Shown here piece after piece: positions 47,101-58,749 of a DNA stretch of 64,000 nucleotides. Position 1 is the first letter of the stretch; every line of letters starts with the position of its first letter. The stretch comes from Nageia nagi (taxonomy: Eukaryota; Pinophyta): assembly GCA_050084985.1 (NCBI GenBank), contig JBITNC010000001.1, forward strand, positions 77,810,001 to 77,874,000. Reading direction: 5' to 3'. Both the position numbers and the translations under genes were made by a program. Under the pieces are notes generated by a model, which saw only the letters and a list, made by a program, of their open reading frames with translations, had not been told where the DNA came from and did not search any database.

Positions 47101-48870
47101 TGCTACACAAAAGTAAATAAGCAATAAGAATGAATAACTTTTACAATTTACCATCTATACAAATAAAACATTGATAAGTAAACATGTCCCACATGTGCAA
47201 ACTTATAAACCAAGATCTGTAGAAGGATAAAGTTGAGGTTGTTTTCTTGTATAGAATTAGGCTTTCACCTGGATGCCGGTAGAGTGGAGCCCAAGTACTA
47301 CCAGTCCTCAACCAATTCACCTTGGTCAGTAATATACTCTCTCAAGGAGAAGTACCAACTATTTTCCAAGGATCTGACATATCTTGGACTGGCCATTTTA
47401 ATTATCTTATTTAAGGTTTTCAGTTTTCCTCCTAGGTTATTAGGATAATCCCTGAATGGACGTGCGAACATGTGGTATCACTACACACATGCCTGTCCAC
47501 CTAATAGAGTTATGTCCAATCCAATAGAAGTCTTAGGGGCAATTAAGATGGATTTACCACCACTTGGTTCTTCAAACTAAAAAGGCTCCAGTCTACTCTG
47601 TTCTCACCTCGTGGCTCCCCAAACAAGTCATGTTGTGGAAAAGTACGTGCGAATGTGTTCATTTTAGGGGTTACTTTCAATATTTTACGTTTTGCAAGTA
47701 TAAAGCAATTGTGCAAAAATATAAAGTAAAGTATTAAAATACATCATCCACAAGAACTTGCAACCTTTAAGAGTCCAATGGGTTTTGTACTAACCCCTAA
47801 AGGACATTTTTACATTTTGCATACTTGCTCAAGTTCATAAATTCATTCAAACACTTTAATGAATTTAAAAAAGGCTAAGTCCTACTTAGCATTAATCCAT
47901 AACTTAAACATGCATTATTCCATGACTTAAAAATTAAGTAATAAACATGCATCATGCATTATTTAACTTAAAATTTTAAGTACTAAGCATGCTTTATTCC
48001 TCAAACAAGATTAAGAGGCATGCATTACAAATTTAGCATGCAAGATCTAGATAAAGTTTTAAGTAAAAAAAAACTATACAAATTTCCCCCTTTTTACTTA
48101 AAGTTTTATCCCTAAAAACTTGTATGCTAAAAATTGTCTTTTAAGTATGCATTTATATTTTAAGTAAAAAATTTCCCTTGTTTACTTAAAAAATAGCATA
48201 GGTTTCCCTTATAGGAAACATGAAATCATTAAAAAATACTTAGGTAAAATCCCTTAAAGTGTTAATGTTACACTAATATTTATCATTTTACCTAAGTAAA
48301 TTGCCAAAAAATATTTAAGGCAAAAATATACTCCTAAGTGCATTTAATAGGAACAAATGACTTGTAAGCAAAAAATATTAAATGCCTACCAAAAAAAAAA
48401 TATACGTTTGCTTCTAGAGAGCTTGCAAGTAATAATGTAAAAGAAAGGAGACCTATGCTTAGTTAATGCTCCTTTACCTCAAGCACTCCAAGTCAAAAAA
48501 ATAAATGCACAAATGTAAAATAGTGATGGCTACCCTTCCCTTACCAAGAAGGAGTATACGTTGCCTCTTGGGAGTAATTAAACAAGGACATAAAAAATCA
48601 AACCCCCTCCTTAGTTGGTAAAAAAAAAATAAATGCATGTTTGTACTTAAAAAGATGACCCCCCCTTTTTCTTCTACCAAGAAGAGCATACGTTGCTTTT
48701 GGAAGTGCATTTAAAGAAGGTAAGAAGTAATCAACAAAAAATTAATGCACAAGGGGTTTGGTTGGGTCCTTAAGACTTAGGTGGAGTGGTGAGGTGCTCA
48801 CCATGTTCAAACCTGACGAGGAGGAGAGGGAGGAGGCAGATAGGCTTAACCACTGCATGCAGGTCAGTGG
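47101..48870 (-). other. Copia-2 leader part shared with Copia-1
   Basis: Matches Copia-1 2800-4419 in opposite orientation: the phrase caccactccacctaag, then aaggacccaaccaaacc and the tract next to gag are common. Non-coding. Confidence 0.65.
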
Positions 48871-49437
48871 ATGTTGGAGTCGATGCCCTGCGTATCCATT
48901 GGTTAGAGGAGTGTGTGGTGAAATCAGAATTATAGTAGGGGAAGTGAGAGGCATACGACATCAAGGTTGAGTTCATATGAAGATTTGCATGGTACAAGTT
49001 CACCACACCAACCTAATGCATAAAAAACTGAGCATAAACTTAGAGAAGAAGATAGTCTGAGAAATGGAGGCAACGATGGTGCGAGAGAAACCTCCCAAGG
49101 AGCATCGAACACCACATAGTCTACACGTTGCCATTCAGCTCTTTTCTGCTTGAACTAAATTGACATGCGGTGTGGGTGGGTGGAGATCTGTAATAGTAAT
49201 GTGGGCTACGAGATGCAAATCCCAAGGATTGGAGGTTATGTTCGTAGCATCACAGGAAGATTTTGGAGGAACAGGTAAAGTGCAGGTTGTGTCACATGAG
49301 TGGACAGTCCTCTAGTATTTGCTCTAAGATGCTAGCATGGAATAACTCTAACCCAAGCTGTCCAACGTGGGAACTCTCTGGCAGCTAGCAGGGAGAGTCA
49401 TGATTCGTAGGATGGAGGGTACCGCATTAGGCTGGTT
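48871..49437 (-). other. Copia-2 cargo, unassigned part
   Basis: GC-richer than the flanking leader and without match in Copia-1. Likely continues the captured host sequence; one passage reads LRIMTLPAS just after the recognisable chalcone-isomerase-like part. I cannot name the rest. Confidence 0.45.
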
Positions 49438-49653
49438 TCATAGAGCAATGATAACATCCTGCCTCCTCATATTAACGCAAATATGTGCATCATCTACATC
49501 TTTCAAATAGAGACCCACAGCATAGGCTCAAGCTTTAGCAAATTTACACTGTCCGAGCATACATCAAACAGCTGTGCCGAGGAGCATGTATTCTTCTTTC
49601 ACGCGAGGGAATTCGATGCCAGTGAATGGTTCCTTCATTGCTTCACCATGCAC
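49438..49653 (-). pseudogene. Captured chalcone-isomerase-fold (CHI-like/FAP) fragment
   Basis: In element sense one frame reads EPFTGIEFPRVKEEYMLLGT, then AV, a stop, CMLGQCKFAKA, a stop, and AYAVGLYLKDVDDA. The pattern TGxxFP ... LLGxxxR ... YAxGLYL is typical of chalcone-isomerase-fold proteins (flavonoid CHI-like and fatty-acid-binding FAP types). Stops at 49564-49566 and 49528-49530 are TGA where a CGA Arg is expected, and a third lies at 49438. The fragment lies in the Copia-2 leader at the place where Copia-1 has APT. It is not functional. The assignment rests on short motifs and should be held loosely. Confidence 0.5.
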
Positions 49654-50177
49654 ATTAATTGTATTTTTTTTTATTTAATAAATTACATTTAAAAAAAAAA
49701 CTATTTCCCCCATATTTACTTTAAATAAATTGCCTCTAAAAATTATTTCCCTCTATTTGCATTAAAATTTTTGCAAAAATTTAGAGAAAAATAAAGTATT
49801 ATGTAAATATTACACCTTGGCAATGCTTGTAATAGAGTTATTAATCAATGCTACTAACAAACAAAATGTTAGTAAAAATATTTGCATTACATAGTATCCT
49901 CTTAAAAGGTATATCATGTATTAAGCATTTTGTAAAAAAAATGCTACTAACATAAGAGGTTAGTATAGGAAAAAAAATTGCTTGCATTGCCATTTTGATC
50001 ATATTTTGCAAAAAATAAGGTCCAATATCTCATAAATATGTTAGTATCTAATGCAATAATCCATAAGATAACCAAATGAGGAGAAAATTTATACCTTCTC
50101 TTAGTTTTACCTCACCAATGAGGTGTAAGATGAGGAATGAAGGTCTTTAAGATGTTGAAGAAGAGCTTCCACACCAA
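49654..50177 (-). other. Copia-2 leader next to the primer site
   Basis: T-rich in element sense, with repeated tactaac and gttagtagcat words. Resembles the corresponding part of Copia-1 (1399-1790). Non-coding. Confidence 0.55.
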
Positions 50178-50189
50178 GCTCTGATACCA
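50178..50189 (-). other. Primer-binding site (initiator tRNA-Met type), Copia-2
   Basis: GCTCTGATACCA on the plus strand, TGGTATCAGAGC in element sense, two bases from the 5' LTR, as in Copia-1. Confidence 0.9.
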
Positions 50190-50191
50190 AT

Positions 50192-50681
50192 TGAAGGAAT
50201 TAGAACTACACTAATCCTCAAGGTCCAAGACTATAGGAAACTATCATTCAACATCTACAAGCTAATAACACCATTCACATAAGATAACACCAATATAATG
50301 TGGTTCCACCCTCCTTGGGAGTACATCCACAACTAGTTCTCAATTCTCAATCTATGCACCTCTTACTACAATTCTCTTTCTCTCCTACACAAACTAGTAG
50401 AGTAATCTTACTCCAAAACTTAGTTATGTTACAAGAGGAGAGGCCCTCTATTTATAGCATGAGAGCACCTCCCTAACCTCACTTTAACCCAAGGGTAAGG
50501 TTAGGGTTACAATAAATGTATGACCTAACTTTAACCTACCAACTAACCCCATGGTAAGGTCAAAGTCCACACATAATAAAGAATTCAATTAATCCCTTAA
50601 GGTATCTACATATCCTTTAAGTGATCAATTGAATTTACAAGGAGTTTAGATATTCATAATATTTCATTACAAATTCTAACA
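50192..50681 (-). repeat. Copia-2 5' LTR
   Basis: 490 bp, partner of 41764-42253, outermost on the right. Contains the TATA box at 50448-50457. Confidence 0.95.
50448..50457 (-). promoter_or_regulatory. Probable TATA box of the Copia-2 LTR promoter
   Basis: CTATTTATAG on the plus strand reads CTATAAATAG in element sense, at the same place as in Copia-1. Confidence 0.6.
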
Positions 50682-50686
50682 ACTTG
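50682..50686. repeat. Target-site duplication of Copia-2, right copy (ACTTG)
   Basis: Matches ACTTA at 41759-41763 in four of five bases. Confidence 0.8.
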
Positions 50687-50993
50687 GATCCATCAAAATA
50701 CATATTCATGTCAAAATCCTCATGAGTATCAACAAACTCTTCATCTTCATTAATCGTAAAGATATGTTTGATGGCAATAATAAGACCTAAGATCAAGGCT
50801 TCATATTCTACATTGTTATTGGTACAAGGAAAAGCCAACTTAAAGTAATACGGGATGGGGACACCTCAAGGCATGAATAAGAAAAATTCTGTACCACACC
50901 CTTGCTCACACTTAGATCCATCAAAATACATATTCATGTCAAAATCCTCATGAGTATCGACAAAATCTTCATCTTCATTAATCTTAAAGATAT
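50687..50993 (-). repeat. 228 bp tandem duplication within gypsy RNase H
   Basis: Without Copia-2, unit 1 is 41615-41763 (149) plus 50687-50765 (79) and unit 2 is 50766-50993 (228). Both carry gtttgatggcaat ... ttggtacaaggaaaagc ... cacactta ... gatccatcaaaatac ... aaagatat with few differences. 228 is a multiple of three, so the duplication was in frame. Confidence 0.9.
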
Positions 50994-51060
50994 CCTTGTC
51001 AAGGAGATTGATATCAAGAGTAGAACTATCAATCAAGAGAAATTTAGCCAATTGATCAGT
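50687..51060 (-). pseudogene. Gypsy RNase H remnant, upstream half
   Basis: Reads DMNMYFDGSKCEQGCG, the start of RNase H with its catalytic Asp in FDGS, preceded by FKINEDEDFVDTHEDF. Because of the tandem duplication, FDGSK and the NNNVEYEALILGL block appear twice. Copia-2 cut the domain right after the first FDGSK. Confidence 0.8.
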
Positions 51061-51489
51061 TACAACTTAACCCTTAATGTATTTTTGACTAACAAACTCA
51101 AGGTCAAACTCTAATAAACATGAAATACTTATACGACTAAGAATTATGATAAGTCTTGCTCATCATATGATAGAGGGGATTAACATGAGAAATTACATTT
51201 GTTATGTGATTAAGCATGTAATGATGTAATTTATTAGTTGTAAAGATAATGGCAAGGCTAATATGCTCTATATAGATATACTTAATGTCATAATTGACAA
51301 GGGCATGACTAAGGCAATAAATGGATTACTCCTTGCCTTGATAATTCTTTTGAGCAAGCTTGACACCTAAAGCAAAATCAGTCATAGAAAGGTAAAGATA
51401 AAAAGGAAGACCATCTCTATAAGAGGTTAATATATGAGAAGTGGTGAGATAATGCTTAATGTCATTAAAATATAATTGGTAATTCTCAT

Positions 51490-52354
51490 TCTACTCAAAG
51501 ATAGTGCCCTTCTTCAAGATCTTATTGTAAGGATGATATTTATCTGAAAGCTAAGCTATGAAGTGATGAATGGATTGGATCTTACCTTGAAGACTTTTCA
51601 GGGTTTTAAGGTTATGAGGAGGAAGCATATATATAATAGCTTTGATAATTTTAGTTTCAATCTTAATACCTCATTTCAATAAGATGAAACCTAGAAGCTT
51701 ACTTGATGTGACATAGAAGACACACTTATTAGGGATCAACCTAACATTATGCTCAAGAATATGATGAAAGACCTTGTGAAGAACATCCCAATGTCCTTTG
51801 TGTGTCTTTGAATTGGCTAAAAGATCATCCACATAATCTTCTATAACTTCATGCATCATGTCATGAAAGATGTAGGTCATGGCTCTTTGATAGGTGGATC
51901 CAACATTCTTAAGGCCAAAAGGCATGACTCTATAGCAATAGGTCCCCTAAGGGGTGGTGCAAGCTATTTTATGCTAATCATTAGGATTAAACCAAATTTG
52001 GTTATAGCCAAAAAACCCATCCATAAGGGAAAACATCTCATACCTTGTAGTGTTGTTGACTAAGATATTGATATTGGGTAGAGGGAAGTCATCCTTAGGA
52101 CATGCCTTGTTAAGATCATGAAAATATATGACAATACAAATGTGACCATTAGATCAAATGGCATAAAACATATTGGATACCCCCTTAGGGTAATCAATAG
52201 GTTCAATGAAATGAGCCTTCAAAAGCCTTTGAAGCTCATCCTTGATCAAAAGGGATTGGGTTGGATTGACTTTCTTAGGTTTTTTCTTAATTATCTTAGC
52301 ATCAAGATAAGTTATGATGTTATGCACCATAAGATTTGGATCTAATCCTGGCAT
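51490..52354 (-). pseudogene. Gypsy reverse transcriptase remnant
   Basis: Minus-strand translation runs through LVIKDELQRLL-type wording, LNKACPKDDFPLPNI, MDGFFGYNQI, MPFGLKNVGSTYQRAM and the catalytic YVDDLLANSKT (near 51830), then CVFYVTSSKLLGFIL. This is the Ty3/gypsy RT order. At least three stops interrupt it (near 52150, 52000 and 51670). Similarity to the RT-RNase H linker continues to about 51130. Confidence 0.88.
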
Positions 52355-52389
52355 ATCATCATAACTAAAAGCAAAAAGCTTATGATACT

Positions 52390-54060
52390 TGACTAAATGG
52401 ATTTAGCTAGGTCACACTTAGATTCATTCAAAATATCAGTAACATAAACGATCTTAGGACTCTCAGGATCATCACTAATGTTAATCTTGATTAGGCCCCC
52501 AACATGCATGTGGGATCCCTCTTTAAGTTTTTTAAGGATGTGAAGAAATGAGTAAACATATTTAGTAGGATTGAAAATAGATAATGCAAAAGTTGACAAA
52601 GATGCCTCATCAAAGGACCAATGAGCGAGAAGATAAACATTGCATGGTGAAAAGAAACTTGATGGTGGCAAAGAGAAATCCATGGATTTAAGACCAACAA
52701 CAATCAAAGAACCACCATTAATGGGGTGATAAAAATAATTAAGCTCATGGATAGAAACCATATTGATATAAATAACCATGTTTGAAAATAAGGGGTCATC
52801 AAAGAAATCCAAAGGAATCTAGAACAATCTGATGATACATGACTAGGAGGATGAAAATAAAGACCAACATCATCAACATCAAAATATTGATCATGAATGT
52901 CAAGATTGGAAAACTACTCTTTAAGAGTGAAATATTTAGGATCATTAAAACCAAGGCCTCATTTATCATGACTATCTTGAAAAGTAGTATGGAAGGCATG
53001 GACTATACCTTGCTCATACTTGCCTAATCCATAGCCTTACCATTTACTATGGGTAAAATATCATCTAACAAAGTTAGTATAAGATAAGTAATCAATCTTG
53101 GAAAAAAAATTCTCCTCTAAAGGATGGTCAAAAGGGACATCAGATGGAGAATAAACACTAACATAAATGAAAAAGGACTACTTGGGACTTCGGCCTAAAG
53201 GAATCATAGACCCAATAGTGATGGAGGCATCATGAGGTAAGCCAAAATATCTAACTAATTAGATGTTACATGATACATACTCAATTTGATATTCCCCCAA
53301 ACCAAGATTGACATATTGCACCAAAATAAGGTAAAGATTATAATCATCATTATCCTTATCCTAGGTGACATGATCAAATGAAGAGGTATGACACTCTTCC
53401 TCTTGGGAAGGTTGAAGTGGCATGTTTGATGATTGATAAAGGTCATGATATGGGGAATTTGATTATAGAATTGAGGCTGAGGGGGCTTAGGTTGAGGCTT
53501 CTTGATTTGAGACCTCAAACTTGATGATTACGATGATGAAGAATCGATGGGTGATTTACCATGAGAATGTGTAGGGTGAGGTACATCCAATGGAGATGAT
53601 GATGATGAAGGTTATGACCCAAGAGATTGATTAGGATGAGGATACAAGGATTATGGATCTTGTGAACTAGATGATGCTTGATTTACCATGAGAATGTGTG
53701 GAGTGATGTACATCCAATGGAGATGATGGTGATGAAGGTTGTGATTGAAGAGATTTATTAGGATGAGGATACAAGGATTGGGGATCTTGTGAACTAGATG
53801 GTGCCTTACTGGGATTATTATTCACAAGGATAGTGATGGGAACAAACTTGGTATATAAAATGGATTAGGAACTTGAATAAGGTTGCAATGGCTAAAGGGG
53901 TGGGTATCCATTGGAATGCAATGAATCTTACCACCATACAAATACTTGAAGTAACCATGCATCAAGGAGAAAACACCCTCCATATTGTCAATCCAAGGTT
54001 AGCCCAAAAGAATGTTATACCATATCTCACCCTCCACAACATGAAAAGGTGTAGGAAATG
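52390..54060 (-). other. Decayed gypsy pol between protease and RT
   Basis: Short minus-strand ORFs with little recognisable sequence. A ~110 bp passage is repeated near 53560-53640 and 53680-53770 (ccatgagaatgtgt ... gtacatccaatggagatgatg). Probably the protease-RT spacer. Confidence 0.4.
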
Positions 54061-54063
54061 ATC

Positions 54064-54402
54064 TCACTCCAACCTTAATTTAAGAATCACAACTCCTAAG
54101 GTGGTAGACAAAGTATTATTGAATGCCTTAATGGCCATAGTGGGAGTACTCAAGTATGACATAGGTATACTAAGATTTTGAAGTGCCACTATAGATACCA
54201 CATTGATAGATAACCCTTGATCAATCATAAATCTTGTAACTCCTTTACCATCTATATATGCAACAATGTAAATATTTGGATGTTTTTTAGATGATCTTGG
54301 GGTATGATATACCTCATCCATATAGAAAGTGATATAAGTCCTCATATAATCTTGAACTATTGTACAAAAGTCCATAAAGGCATTATGATCATCATTAGAC
54401 AA
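54064..54402 (-). pseudogene. Gypsy aspartic protease remnant
   Basis: A 112-codon frame containing VTRFMIDQGLSINVVS, where retropepsins of this lineage have a (V/L)(I/L)DxGSxxN motif, followed by PTMAIKAFNNTLSTTLGVV, like the AFDGT...G block after it. The Ser after Gly is Leu here. Assignment is by these two blocks and by position between gag and RT. Confidence 0.65.
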
Positions 54403-54611
54403 CTAGATGGTCTTAAGTATATAATTCAAGGCATCCTTATGAGCCTTTAATTGTTGCAAAAAATCCCATTAGGATAACTTAGTAGCAATTAACCATAACT
54501 ATTACTCCAAATGATTATGAGTTGCAATGGTTGGCTTAGAAGGTTGTGATGATACCTCGATATTGATTGGTTCCATGGGTTCTTATGCTATTGTATCTCT
54601 AGGTGGAGGTG

Positions 54612-54616
54612 ATCTT
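54612..54616. repeat. Probable target-site duplication of Copia-4, left copy (ATCTT)
   Basis: ATCTT against CTCTT at 59221-59225, four of five bases. Confidence 0.5.
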
Positions 54617-54836
54617 TGATGGAATTGAAGGATTATATAAACTAAGATCATCTTAAAGCTTCTCCAACAAATATAACATTCATCTAACAAAATAAGAAAT
54701 AATCACATAAAAGATAACACACCATTTATAGTGGTTCCTCCATCTCTTGAGAGTACATCCACTTTGAACCATTTTTTATATCAGTAATCACAAGATAAGA
54801 GACATATTACACAATATTTTATTACAAATTATAACA
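54617..54836 (-). repeat. Copia-4 3' LTR, internally deleted (220 bp)
   Basis: Starts and ends like the 471 bp partner at 58750-59220, but about 250 bases of the middle are missing; the join falls after the cttgaaccat block. Confidence 0.75.
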
Positions 54837-54845
54837 CTCCCCCTT
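54837..54845 (-). other. Polypurine tract, Copia-4
   Basis: CTCCCCCTT next to the 3' LTR, identical to Copia-1 and Copia-2 in element sense. Confidence 0.85.
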
Positions 54846-55924
54846 AATGTAAAATTAGGATAGAGTGTAAAGAAAGAAAAAAGAGAAAGTTCTCCTCCAT
54901 AAAGATATAAGTGGAGATAAAAACTTTTACATCTTTGAGAAAGTAATAGAATATATATGGTGCTATAATGGCTCTACTACTTAACCATTTTAAAAAATGG
55001 TTTTACAATACAATCATAAACTAAAAATGGTTTCAATTAATAATAGTAATCATTTAACAATATGTTGACATGTTGAGTCTCCATACTCGAAGTCACCTGC
55101 AATAATATAAGATAAATATCATCCATAAACTGATCAAAAAGATACCAAGTTATCAAATATGCATAACATCAAAGATGACATACATCATCAAGTATATATC
55201 ACATGTGCATACTAAATAAAATGTATCATCCATAATATGATATCAACAATATCATATGTGCATAACACTATCAGATGTACAACCAACCAAGTGATATAAA
55301 TGCATTCTCAACCAAGGATATAAAAAATATCATTAATCATTATAAAAAAATTGATTTTTAATTTTTTTGTGTCTATTTATTTTAGATCATTATTTTGTAT
55401 TTGTTTAGGGTATATGAAGGTGTTATCACATTATAATATTTCATAATTTAATTCTCCTCCTTGATGAAAACTTCACCAAATAAATACTTATGTGACCATG
55501 TTATCTTAACCATGTCGTAAATGATCAAATAACATCTTAACTAAACCATCAAGTTAAGATTTTCAAAGGCATAACCACTTGAATAAATTAAGATTTATAA
55601 TTCACAAATGCCAACTTGACCATACACAAAGCCAAGATTTACAAAATAAAGCATAAGTTGCAAATATCAACTTGACTATGCTACTAGTCAAGATGCATAT
55701 GATGAAATTTGGTATCATTAATCCATCAATATGGATTAAAATTTCAACAAAACAATTGCAGTTTTGGAGAATGTCAAACCTTTTTAACCACTCCAACAAT
55801 CTAAAATCATGAAAAAGGGTGAACCTTTTTAACCACTCCAAAAAAATAGTAGTCATGAAGAAGGGCAAACCATTTTAACCACTCCATCCATACAACTTGC
55901 TAACAAGTAAAAATGTGGTAAATA
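54846..55924. other. Copia-4 internal region, non-coding part
   Basis: AT-rich. Contains a short duplicated passage (aaccttttt-aaccactcca) near 55790, 55830 and 55870. No coding sequence recognised. Confidence 0.5.
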
Positions 55925-56072
55925 ATCCATCGACATGGATAAACTTTCCAAACATAGAAGCATAGTGAAATCAATCTATAAACATGGATATTCTTCCAAA
56001 ATATGGTAGTATAGAGGCATCAATCTATAAACATGGATATTCTTCCAAAACATAGAAGTATAGAGGCATTAA
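55925..56072. repeat. Three ~50 bp tandem units in Copia-4
   Basis: Units share aacatggatattcttccaaaa and tatagaggcatcaat, the first more diverged. Confidence 0.75.
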
Positions 56073-56789
56073 TCCATAAAAATTCTCAAACATGGATGTA
56101 TGCTTAGATTTTATACTCTCCCTTAAGAGTAACTTTCATAAAAAATTGTTGTATTTACTAATCTCTAAATATTAAGAGAGGAAAGTATAATTCTCAAAGG
56201 TACTTGGATACTTTCATTTTGAAGCAAAGATTTTTGAAAAAGCAATCAATAGTGCATTATTCTCAATAAATCTTGTGAATAAAGTTTAAAAAACTTTGCA
56301 CTCCAACAAGTATATTATCTAATGTGCACAAAATTTTTTTTTTAAGGATTAATGCACAATAATTCCAATATCGAGAAAGTTTACAAAATTTACTCCAACA
56401 AGAATTTGTGCATAACTAAAAAAAATTTATCCAACATAATGTGCATAAGCAATGATGATAGTTTGAAGAAAAATTACACAAACTTTTACTTCAAACAATG
56501 TGCATAAAAGAAATGTCCATATTAGCCATCAATTTAATAATCCAACACATATTAAGCATACTAAGTCTTTTTCAAAATTAATGCAAATGCAACCAATAAG
56601 GATAGTGCATTTCAAAGAAATTTTTACCTAAATATTTACTTTATGCACATCCAAGCACATCACTTTATGCACATCATATTAACAAATCTTCAAATTAACA
56701 ATGTGTTTGTATGCATATCTAAGTATTATATGTTTTCATCCAACTAAGGAGATTAATTATGTGCATAAATTAACCATCCAAGCACAATA

Positions 56790-56912
56790 GCAATAGCAAC
56801 ATAATATACATAACCAAGTATAACAAGCATAATAGCAACATAATGTGTGTAACCAAGTATAACAAGCACAATGGCAACATAAAATGCATAATCAAATATA
56901 ACAAGCACAAAT
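56790..56912. repeat. Tandem ~46 bp units in Copia-4
   Basis: Repeats of tagcaacataat ... aaccaagtataacaagc, about three copies, the last more diverged. Confidence 0.7.
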
Positions 56913-57710
56913 TTTTATAACATAATGCAACTTTCCCCCTTTTTTTCTTTATCATTATAACAACAAAAACTACATAAAATGACAAAAGAAAAAATTGCAT
57001 TAAAAAGAACAAAAATTAAATGTATTTGCAAGGTATTGGATATTTATCAAAAATAATTATTACCTTCAAAAATTTATCTTACTTTGATAAATTAGTCAAA
57101 TTATTTTGTTATACTTGCAAAAATTATCGTACTGAAACAATTACAAAAATGATTTTATCTTGTAAAACTTTTGCACAAAAAAAAGTTTTAGATAAGAATG
57201 CTTTACTAAAAAATTAGGTAATACCACATATTTAAATACTTATAAATAGAGTGGTACTTAAAAGTAAAAGTAAAAAATTGTGCACATGATCAAGTTCATG
57301 ACACTTCATATAAATTTAACACATGCTTAAGATGCCATCTAATATAATTTTAGTCCTAACTTTAGCAACAAGTAATTTAATGGCCTCATAAATATTTTAG
57401 AAATATATTAAAAAATATACCTCAAAAAAAGGAAGGTGAGGACATGTACCCCTTATTTTGTTAAAAAAAAGAAAGCCCTTTCCTTTAGAAAAGAAGCCAT
57501 ATTTTTTTTATAAAAAACTTATTTTTGTTTTTGTTATTTTTTTTTAAAATGAGCTTGTAATAATTTAAAAAAAAAACCATATTGCTTAAAAAAAAAGAAC
57601 CATGCTCAACATAAGGAAGGGCGATAGCTCTTGGGAAGAAATTTTCTATTTTTTTATAGAGGGGAAAAAAAGAAGAAAGAAAGTGGAGGGTCATTGGTTG
57701 TGTAGATAGA

Positions 57711-57992
57711 GTGCAACCCATAGGGGGGTCACCATCTGTGTAGGTCATGCCCTTTAGGGTTGTGCACCCTCTCTTATGGAGGGGCTGCCCTTGTGGGATG
57801 CATGCCCTCTCTAAAGGAGGGGTCATGCCCTTTAGGGTAGCACACCCTCTCTAATAGAGGGGTTATCCCTGTGGGCTACACATCCTCTCTAATGGAGAGG
57901 ATGCCCTTATGGACTATGCACCCTATCCAAAGTAGGGGCCACTCCCTCTAGGGCAATGTGCCCTCCATGGAGGGTCCATTCCTATACGGGTT
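57711..57992. repeat. GC-rich tandem repeat, ~42 bp units, in Copia-4
   Basis: About six units around gccctttagggt, caccctctct and atggaggggc, strikingly GC-richer than the surrounding AT-rich DNA. A minus-strand ORF through it only reflects the repeat. Confidence 0.75.
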
Positions 57993-58110
57993 GCATGCCC
58001 ACTACTTTTTTTATATATTAAAAAAATTGAATTTAAAAAAAACTTTTTTTTAAATAAAAATAAAAAACAACAAAAAATTCTATTTTTTTAAAAATATTAA
58101 AAAAAATTCC

Positions 58111-58129
58111 TTATATATATATATAACTC

Positions 58130-58223
<94 letters not shown>

Positions 58224-58250
58224 CTCCCATATATATATATATATATAATT
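58111..58250. repeat. Long (TA)n microsatellite
   Basis: Three TA runs, the middle about 90 bases, separated by two copies of taactcccata, so the spacer itself has been duplicated. Length is likely unstable between individuals. Confidence 0.95.
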
Positions 58251-58734
58251 AATTAATTAATTTCATAAAAAAATTTGCAAGCTTTCTTCTACTTGTTACA
58301 ATGGAAAAATTGTAACCTTCCTTTTTATCACAAAAAATCATGAATTAGATTTTTGTAAGCTTGCAACTTAGTAAGATATTAGCATAGTTTTAGAATCTAA
58401 TTAAGAAATATTAGATTTTACTATGTAAAAATAATTAGGAGCATTAATTTTTAAGATCTTAAAAATCTAACCATATACGATACATTAGATCTAACTTCAA
58501 ATACTACTAACATGTTACTAACATAAAAATATTAGATCTTAGCCAATTACTCTAGCATAAACATGTTAGTATAAATATCAAATTTCAACTTCAAAAAGAA
58601 ATGAAAATAAACTAACCATGAAAGTTTTAAATAAAAATTTGAAACAAGTTTAGAAGTTAGATATGCCTTAAATTTGAGGAGAGTTACCTCAAAAAAATTA
58701 TCAAGTAGAAATTTTAGGAGATTACCACAAGCAT

Positions 58735-58747
58735 GGCTTTGATACCA
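58735..58747 (-). other. Primer-binding site, Copia-4
   Basis: TGGTATCAAAGCC in element sense, two bases from the LTR. Fits an iMet-type site with one change (AAAG for AGAG) against Copia-1. Confidence 0.8.
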
Positions 58748-58749
58748 CT

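Larger units (their letters stand above)
41764..50681 (-). mobile_element. Copia-2: complete Ty1/copia element of the Copia-1 family with different cargo
   Basis: 8918 bp on the minus strand, with 490 bp LTRs that differ at about six positions, a 5 bp target duplication, iMet-type primer site, ~3.1 kb leader with a chalcone-isomerase-like fragment, gag-pol, hairpin array and polypurine tract. LTRs and coding parts are very close to Copia-1, but the central leader segment is unrelated. Gag-pol is broken by stops, frameshifts and a lost start codon. It inserted into one copy of a duplicated gypsy RNase H segment. Confidence 0.95.

Noticed and set aside
57485-57826. 113-codon minus-strand ORF in Copia-4
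   Set aside because: Its sequence is a by-product of the GC-rich ~42 bp tandem repeat and the adjacent homopolymer runs.
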